A stretch of 64,000 nucleotides of DNA, taken from Spirodela intermedia. Its lineage: Eukaryota; Streptophyta; Magnoliopsida; Alismatales; Araceae. Where the stretch lies: NCBI GenBank assembly GCA_902729315.2, contig LR746277.1, positions 377,001-441,000 on the forward strand, written 5' to 3'. Each line of letters begins with the position of its first letter. The stretch's first letter is position 1. A program made the translations under genes and the position numbers. The notes below the pieces were generated by a model. That model ran no database searches, was not told the origin of the DNA, and saw only the letters and a program-made list of their open reading frames with translations. Below are positions 59,664-64,000 of this stretch, one piece after another.

Positions 59664-61025
59664 ATGGATGAGCAGCAGCAGCACTTTCTAGTGGTGGCCT
59701 ACCCGGCTCAGGGCCACATCAACCCATGCCTCCAGCTGGCCAAGCGCCTTGTCCGCCTCGGCAATCGGGTCACCTTCTCCATCGCCGCCGAGACCCACCA
59801 CCGCATGGCCATGGAAACGCTTCCCCCCCTGCTAGCTTGCCACCCTTACTCCGTCGGTAAGTACGACGGGGACATCGCCCAGGACACCATCGACTGGTGC
59901 GACTACTTGCAGGTTCTGAAGTCCGTGGGCAGCCGGACCCTCGCCGAGCTCGCCCGCGACCTCGCCGCCGCCGGCCGCCCGGTGACCTGCGTCATCTACA
60001 CCTTCCTGGTCCCCTGGGCGGCTGCTGTTGCGCGCGATTTCGGGGTCCCGTCCGCCCTCTACTGGATCCAGTCCGCCGCCGTCTTCGCCGTCTACCACCT
60101 CTACTTCCACGGCCACGCCGGCCTCATCCAGGCCAAAAGCCAGGAGCCCCTCTCCTCTGTGGATCTACCGGGCCTGCCGGCTTTTCGCATCCGCGACGTC
60201 CCCTCCTTGCTCCTCTCCAGAACCCTGCTGGACATCACCTACTTCCCCGTGCTGGACGAGCTCTTCAGGACCATGGACGCCAAGGCCAGAGTTCTGGTCA
60301 ACACCTTCGAGGCCCTGGAGCTGGATTATCTGCGAGCGGTGAAGCCGGTGGAGCTACTCCCCATTGGGCCGGCCCTGCCATCGGCCCACGCCGACGGCCT
60401 CGACGGGGCGGAGACCTCCTTCGGCGGCGACCTCTTCCAGCCGGCGCCAAGGGAGAGCTATACGACGTGGCTGGACGCCCAGCGGGATCGCTCGGTGGTG
60501 TATGTCTCCTTCGGGAGCTACGCGGTGCTGCCGGTGCGGCAGTTGGAGGAGATCTCCCGCGTGCTGGAGGACAGCCGACGGCCGTACCTGTGGGTGGCGC
60601 GGGGGGTACGGGAGGGGGTGAAGGATAGCTCGCAGGGGATGGTGGTGGACTGGTGCTCGCAGGTGGAGGTGCTCTCTCACCGCGCGGTCGGCTGTTTCGT
60701 CACGCACTGCGGGTGGAACTCTACGCTGGAGAGCCTGGCCTGTGGCGTGCCCATCGTGGGCCTGCCGCAGTGGAGTGACCAGTCGGCAAATGTCCTCTTG
60801 GCGGAGACGGCGTGGGGAGCCGGCGTACGCGCGGAGCCCAGCGCCGGGGGCCTGCCGGAGGCCGCCGAGCTGCGACGGTGCCTCGACCTTGTCATGGGCG
60901 AGGGGGAGCGCGGGGAGGCCATGCGCCGGAGCGCCAAGGCGTGGGGGAGGAAGGCCCGCGAGGCGGTGAAGGAAGGCGGCTCGTCCGATCGGAATCTGAG
61001 GGCGTTCGTCAAACTCCCCCGCTGA
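59664..61025 (+). CDS. UDP-glycosyltransferase, UGT75-type (group L)
   Basis: Transfers a sugar from UDP-glucose to a small molecule in the cytosol; UGT75 relatives act on anthocyanins (5-O), auxin or other acids, and crocetin, so the acceptor cannot be told. Intronless, 453 residues, the normal length. The N-terminal AYPAQGHINPCLQLAKRL gives the catalytic His18. The place of the usual partner Asp reads CVIYTFLVPWAAAVAR, without Asp, which I recall as normal for UGT75. The C-terminal 44-residue PSPG box (about 330-373) starts DWCSQVEVLSHRAVGCFVTH, contains HCGWNSTLES and ends LPQWSDQ; the final Gln fits UDP-glucose. The coding sequence is very GC-rich, in contrast to its AT-rich retroelement neighbours, and has no stops, so it is probably active. 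Antisense frames within it are composition artefacts. Confidence 0.95.
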   Translation: MDEQQQHFLVVAYPAQGHINPCLQLAKRLVRLGNRVTFSIAAETHHRMAMETLPPLLACHPYSVGKYDGDIAQDTIDWCDYLQVLKSVGSRTLAELARDLAAAGRPVTCVIYTFLVPWAAAVARDFGVPSALYWIQSAAVFAVYHLYFHGHAGLIQAKSQEPLSSVDLPGLPAFRIRDVPSLLLSRTLLDITYFPVLDELFRTMDAKARVLVNTFEALELDYLRAVKPVELLPIGPALPSAHADGLDGAETSFGGDLFQPAPRESYTTWLDAQRDRSVVYVSFGSYAVLPVRQLEEISRVLEDSRRPYLWVARGVREGVKDSSQGMVVDWCSQVEVLSHRAVGCFVTHCGWNSTLESLACGVPIVGLPQWSDQSANVLLAETAWGAGVRAEPSAGGLPEAAELRRCLDLVMGEGERGEAMRRSAKAWGRKAREAVKEGGSSDRNLRAFVKLPR

Positions 61026-62267
61026 GGGCCTCCGATCTGCAGGGTCCTCTATGTCACTGTCTTTGGGAAACAGCTCTTGAAAAGATCAACTTGGACGGTG
61101 ATCGAGGACTAAGCGGTGATCGACGACTTGGCGTGAGATTAATTAGTAATGTTCTATACTACAAGAGCACCAATGTATCGTCGGGATATCATTAATCAGT
61201 ATTTTTCTAATTTTTATGGTTTTCTTATTTTTGACATTTACATTTAGTAAATTTCCGCACAAGTTAAAAATTTTATGTTCGAAAACGTCCCTTCGCTTTC
61301 GGAGACCGGTGGCCGTTGTCATCATCATTTATTGAATGATGAAGAGCGTTTAATAGGACCTCTCTTTTTCAAGAGCATATGACACTGCCTTTCTTGGGGG
61401 TTAGTGGCATGAAAATTTAAATGAGACGTTGCGGCCTTTAATAGTTATAATGTTAACATGCTAAGAATCCGATTATCCTCTTGAATTACTGTATGAGTTG
61501 GAGGATTAAAAAAATAATGTAATTACCAAACAATAGTGTTATAGTGATTGAATTCATCTGAGACCTACCCGAAAAAAAGTGTTACAATAAGATTATTACT
61601 TGAAATTGATCTAGCACTGTAACTCAATCATGATTTTATATCACTGATGATAACATTAAAAAGGAAATCTTTAAAACATCTTTGAGAAAGATTGATGGAA
61701 AAGAAAAGGAATAAAACTAGATTTGGGTTGATCAATGTAGAACCAATCAAGAAATTAATTTTTTTCATTAGGAAATTATTCAAATTCCATCCAAGGTTTA
61801 AAATAGGCTGTTTTAGGATCAATCAACTAAGTTTTGGCTTAGTTGTCCTCATCTGATTTGTTGTTATCTTTTTCTAGATCAAACTATTTCAAGAAAGCTT
61901 CAAACTACCAGATCAAGCCTATCATCATTTTTCCAAATACTTGAAAGATTTTCGGTCCAAGTGGTGGTTGGGATTAGGTTTCAGTTGTAGGAGGCAATAA
62001 CAACGTGGAATAATAAAGACGAGACAACGTACAGAAATGTTATCTTTTTGGCTCAGCAACATAATATGGAACCTATCAACTGCTCCAAGAATCCTTAAGG
62101 TTATTTGGAGACTTTTCTTGGAAGGCACAAATAAAAATGATTGAGTTAGGGGGTGGGTTGCTCTTGAAATGACTCACATGGTGACACTCTAAGATTTCCA
62201 ATGAAAAGCCTTTCCTTATTCCCTCTTATCTTTTGATATTTCCTTATTCCGTATTATTGAATCTTAT
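61026..62267. other. AT-rich 3' flank of the glycosyltransferase gene, no gene seen
   Basis: Includes the 3' untranslated region and then AT-rich sequence without a recognisable domain, tRNA or repeat end. Confidence 0.4.
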
Positions 62268-62405
62268 TATTGATGGGACATAAGCAGAGGTCTAAATTTG
62301 CCGGGATTCCCTGAAACTGCTCTTTGTAGAGTCCCTGGAGCTCTCAAAGTTTTACCAAATCACTCAATGGGCTGCCCCAAGGCCCATTATTTATTTACCC
62401 CGTTT

Positions 62406-62448
<43 letters not shown>
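62268..62448 (+). repeat. Non-coding segment repeated at 63,900-64,000, ending in (CT)n
   Basis: TTATTGATGGGACATAAGCAGAGGTCTAAAT here matches TTGCTGATGGGACATAACCAGCGGTCTAAAT at about 63,901, and both continue through AGGCCCA/AAGGCCCAG-type text into a pyrimidine dinucleotide run (62,410-62,448 here; 63,988 onward there, cut by the window end). Confidence 0.65.
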
Positions 62449-62452
<4 letters not shown>

Positions 62453-63899
62453 GGCCGGCAAGAATCATTGGTGGACCCAAAGAAAGGCCCACTTGGGGGG
62501 CGGGGTGGGGTTGTCGTCTTTGGGCTCCCACCAAAGTTTGGGTTTGGGTTTGGGTTTGGGCCTTGCAGCCGCCTTCAGGACCCGTGAATCCCATTATGGT
62601 GTGAATGTGCTTGACTGATTACTGCACCAGTTTTTAAAACAGTTCCTATTAAAAAGGCTAAACTTGTCATTATAACTCGCTCAGTCTGGCTTTTAACAAT
62701 ATTTCTATTTTTCGGGATAACCCCCTACGGAAATAGCAAGTTCGGATCTACGCTCAATTTATTTTATTCTGCGAGCGGCCGGATGGTGACGTATCCCGAG
62801 TTAGCCGTAACTAGTACCGACTCCCGCGCCGTTTGGCCATTAGTCGGTGGCCTTCACGTGGCGGAAAGCTCAGTGGCAACGGCTAAAGCAACGAAACCGG
62901 AGGGTAGGTTCTCTCTCTCTCTCTCTCTGTTTCTATCATTATTCAGCAGTAAGCAGGGCAGATTCGCGCGAATGAGGGCTGTGGCTGGGCGTGCAGGAGA
63001 TACCAAGACCGTACCTAACATTTTCTCATTGGCCTTCGCCACGGTCATTTAGTGGTTCACTATGTTGGCCAGAATCTCATTCAGAGTTACAACAGGAAGG
63101 CCGCGTGTGGTCTTCGGGTTCGGGAAATCCTCGCGCCGTTCCAAGGGCCTGACTAGTGTCATTCACAAGCTCGGACACTTCGTAACGTTTTGACAAGGTC
63201 TTACTATCTCGTGCACGCGGCGAGAAGGTGGTGTGGTGCAGCCAAATCATGTTCAGTTAGGGCAGCCTCTCGATGTGCGCACAGCTGCAGGCTCAGATGC
63301 CGTGCTAATGCCGCAGGACAGCTACGTGTGCTGGACCACGGTGGTTCCCAGCTACGAGGCCAAGTCATGTGCGCTCTCAGCCACGTCTAGTGGACAGTTG
63401 GATTCGATGCTGGTCAGAGTGGAGCCCTGGTACACGACCGGGTCTATGATTCCGCAAGCTCCACGAGCAGGACAGTTGGATTCGTTGTATGTGTGGCTAT
63501 CTGTGGGTCGTCTTTGCTGCTGCTGCTCGCAAGACGAGAAATGCCTGCCCTAAGCTTGCCTTGACCGCACGACGCCGCGCCGCAAGCCTCCTCGCGACAT
63601 GGCAACTCGGACATAAACTGAGGGAGAGGGAGGGACAGCTCTCGCTGGTCATTTCGCAGGGCCTGACCGGGGGGTCAGTGAGATCTGCGGCCGTTGGATG
63701 ATGCTACGAGACGAACTTAGGCGAGGGTGGGTGAGCTGTGTAGCAGCGCGTCAGTAGATGCTATGAAATGAAAGCAACAGATAATTATGAACCGGGCCGA
63801 TCCAAATAGAAGGATTGATTTTATGAGCTTGGGCCGATCCAAATAGTAGGTTTATGATTTTTGTGATATCTACTTAATATTAATTTACAGTATTTCAAT
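62449..63899. other. Spacer with microsatellites, no gene supported
   Basis: Contains four GGGTTT-type hexamers at about 62,536-62,560, a CT run at 62,909-62,928 and a GGGCCGATCCAAATAG repeat at about 63,797 and 63,834. The moderately GC-rich part 63,190-63,700 has several short frames (up to 106 codons) without any family signature or splice logic; it could be the promoter or leader of a gene beyond the right edge. Confidence 0.4.
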
Positions 63900-64000
63900 T
63901 TATTGCTGATGGGACATAACCAGCGGTCTAAATGGGCCAGAATTCCATGAAAATCTCATTAAGGCCCAGAACATGGCCTCCTTCCCCCCCTCTCTCTCTC

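Noticed and set aside
59832-61195. Several antisense and shifted frames (up to 243 codons) within the glycosyltransferase gene
   Set aside because: Shadows of a GC-rich coding region; only the 453-codon frame has the PSPG box and catalytic His.
62536-62560. Interstitial telomere from GGGTTT units
   Set aside because: Four hexamers lacking the A of the plant telomere unit; more likely a simple repeat.
63190-63701. Possible small gene or first exon near the right edge
   Set aside because: Short Ser/Ala/Arg-type frames with no signature; could be a leader, but nothing supports a call.
1-64000. tRNA genes, CRISPR arrays, prokaryote-type operons, a novel defence or gene cluster system
   Set aside because: No cloverleaf-forming tRNA, no spacer-repeat array and no clustered pathway genes were seen; the sequence is ordinary plant nuclear DNA with retroelements.

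Overview
The window is nuclear DNA of a flowering plant, probably a monocot. Reasons: GT-AG introns in every gene, plant-specific families (PHT4 anion transporter, TIP1-type ankyrin/DHHC protein, TOPLESS-type corepressor, PSPG-box glycosyltransferase), LTR retrotransposons, and very GC-rich last exons and a GC-rich intronless gene beside AT-rich introns. No species can be named from this.

Left part (1-28,900), a gene-dense island. In order: the 5' part of a PHT4;5-like plastid anion transporter (minus strand, running off the left edge); a three-exon gene for a small acidic protein of unknown function (minus); a complete 13-exon TIP1-like S-acyltransferase gene (plus, 629 codons); and a complete 25-coding-exon TOPLESS/TPR corepressor gene (minus, 1134 codons), tail to tail with TIP1. 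All joins were made by hand from splice sites, reading phase and family similarity, and every phase closes. As I recall, Arabidopsis TIP1 (At5g20350) and PHT4;5 (At5g20380) are also close neighbours, so the left end may be an old conserved block. Introns hold a decayed 16S-rRNA-like scrap, tandem repeats, a duplicated splice acceptor and microsatellites.

Middle part (28,900-58,600) starts with a GC-rich promoter flank and AT-rich spacer and then becomes a retrotransposon stack. Two families, here called A (2.1-kb GC-rich LTR) and B (1.64-kb LTR, Athila-like Ty3/gypsy with a tRNA-Asp-type primer site), occur as solo LTRs with exact 5-bp target duplications (A at 32,337-34,474, CCATC; B at 37,803-39,537, AGGTG). 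An old Ty1/copia element (about 40,241-58,605) was entered by an A element (42,435-56,076, TSD TAATG). That A element was entered by a nearly full B element (43,738-53,131) and by a solo B LTR (53,167-54,811, TSD GCCAT). A's own internal domain is gone. B keeps long protease and RT/RNase H frames but has broken gag and integrase.

Right part (58,600-64,000): one intact intronless UDP-glycosyltransferase gene of UGT75 type (453 aa), with LTR-like sequence just upstream, followed by about 3 kb with no gene I can support, containing microsatellites and a duplicated non-coding segment.

The genes are not a pathway or operon. They are independent housekeeping or regulatory loci next to a heterochromatin-like insertion zone. 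I found no convincing novel biological system; the most interesting content is the dated nesting of elements and the splice-site oddities in the TIP1 gene.
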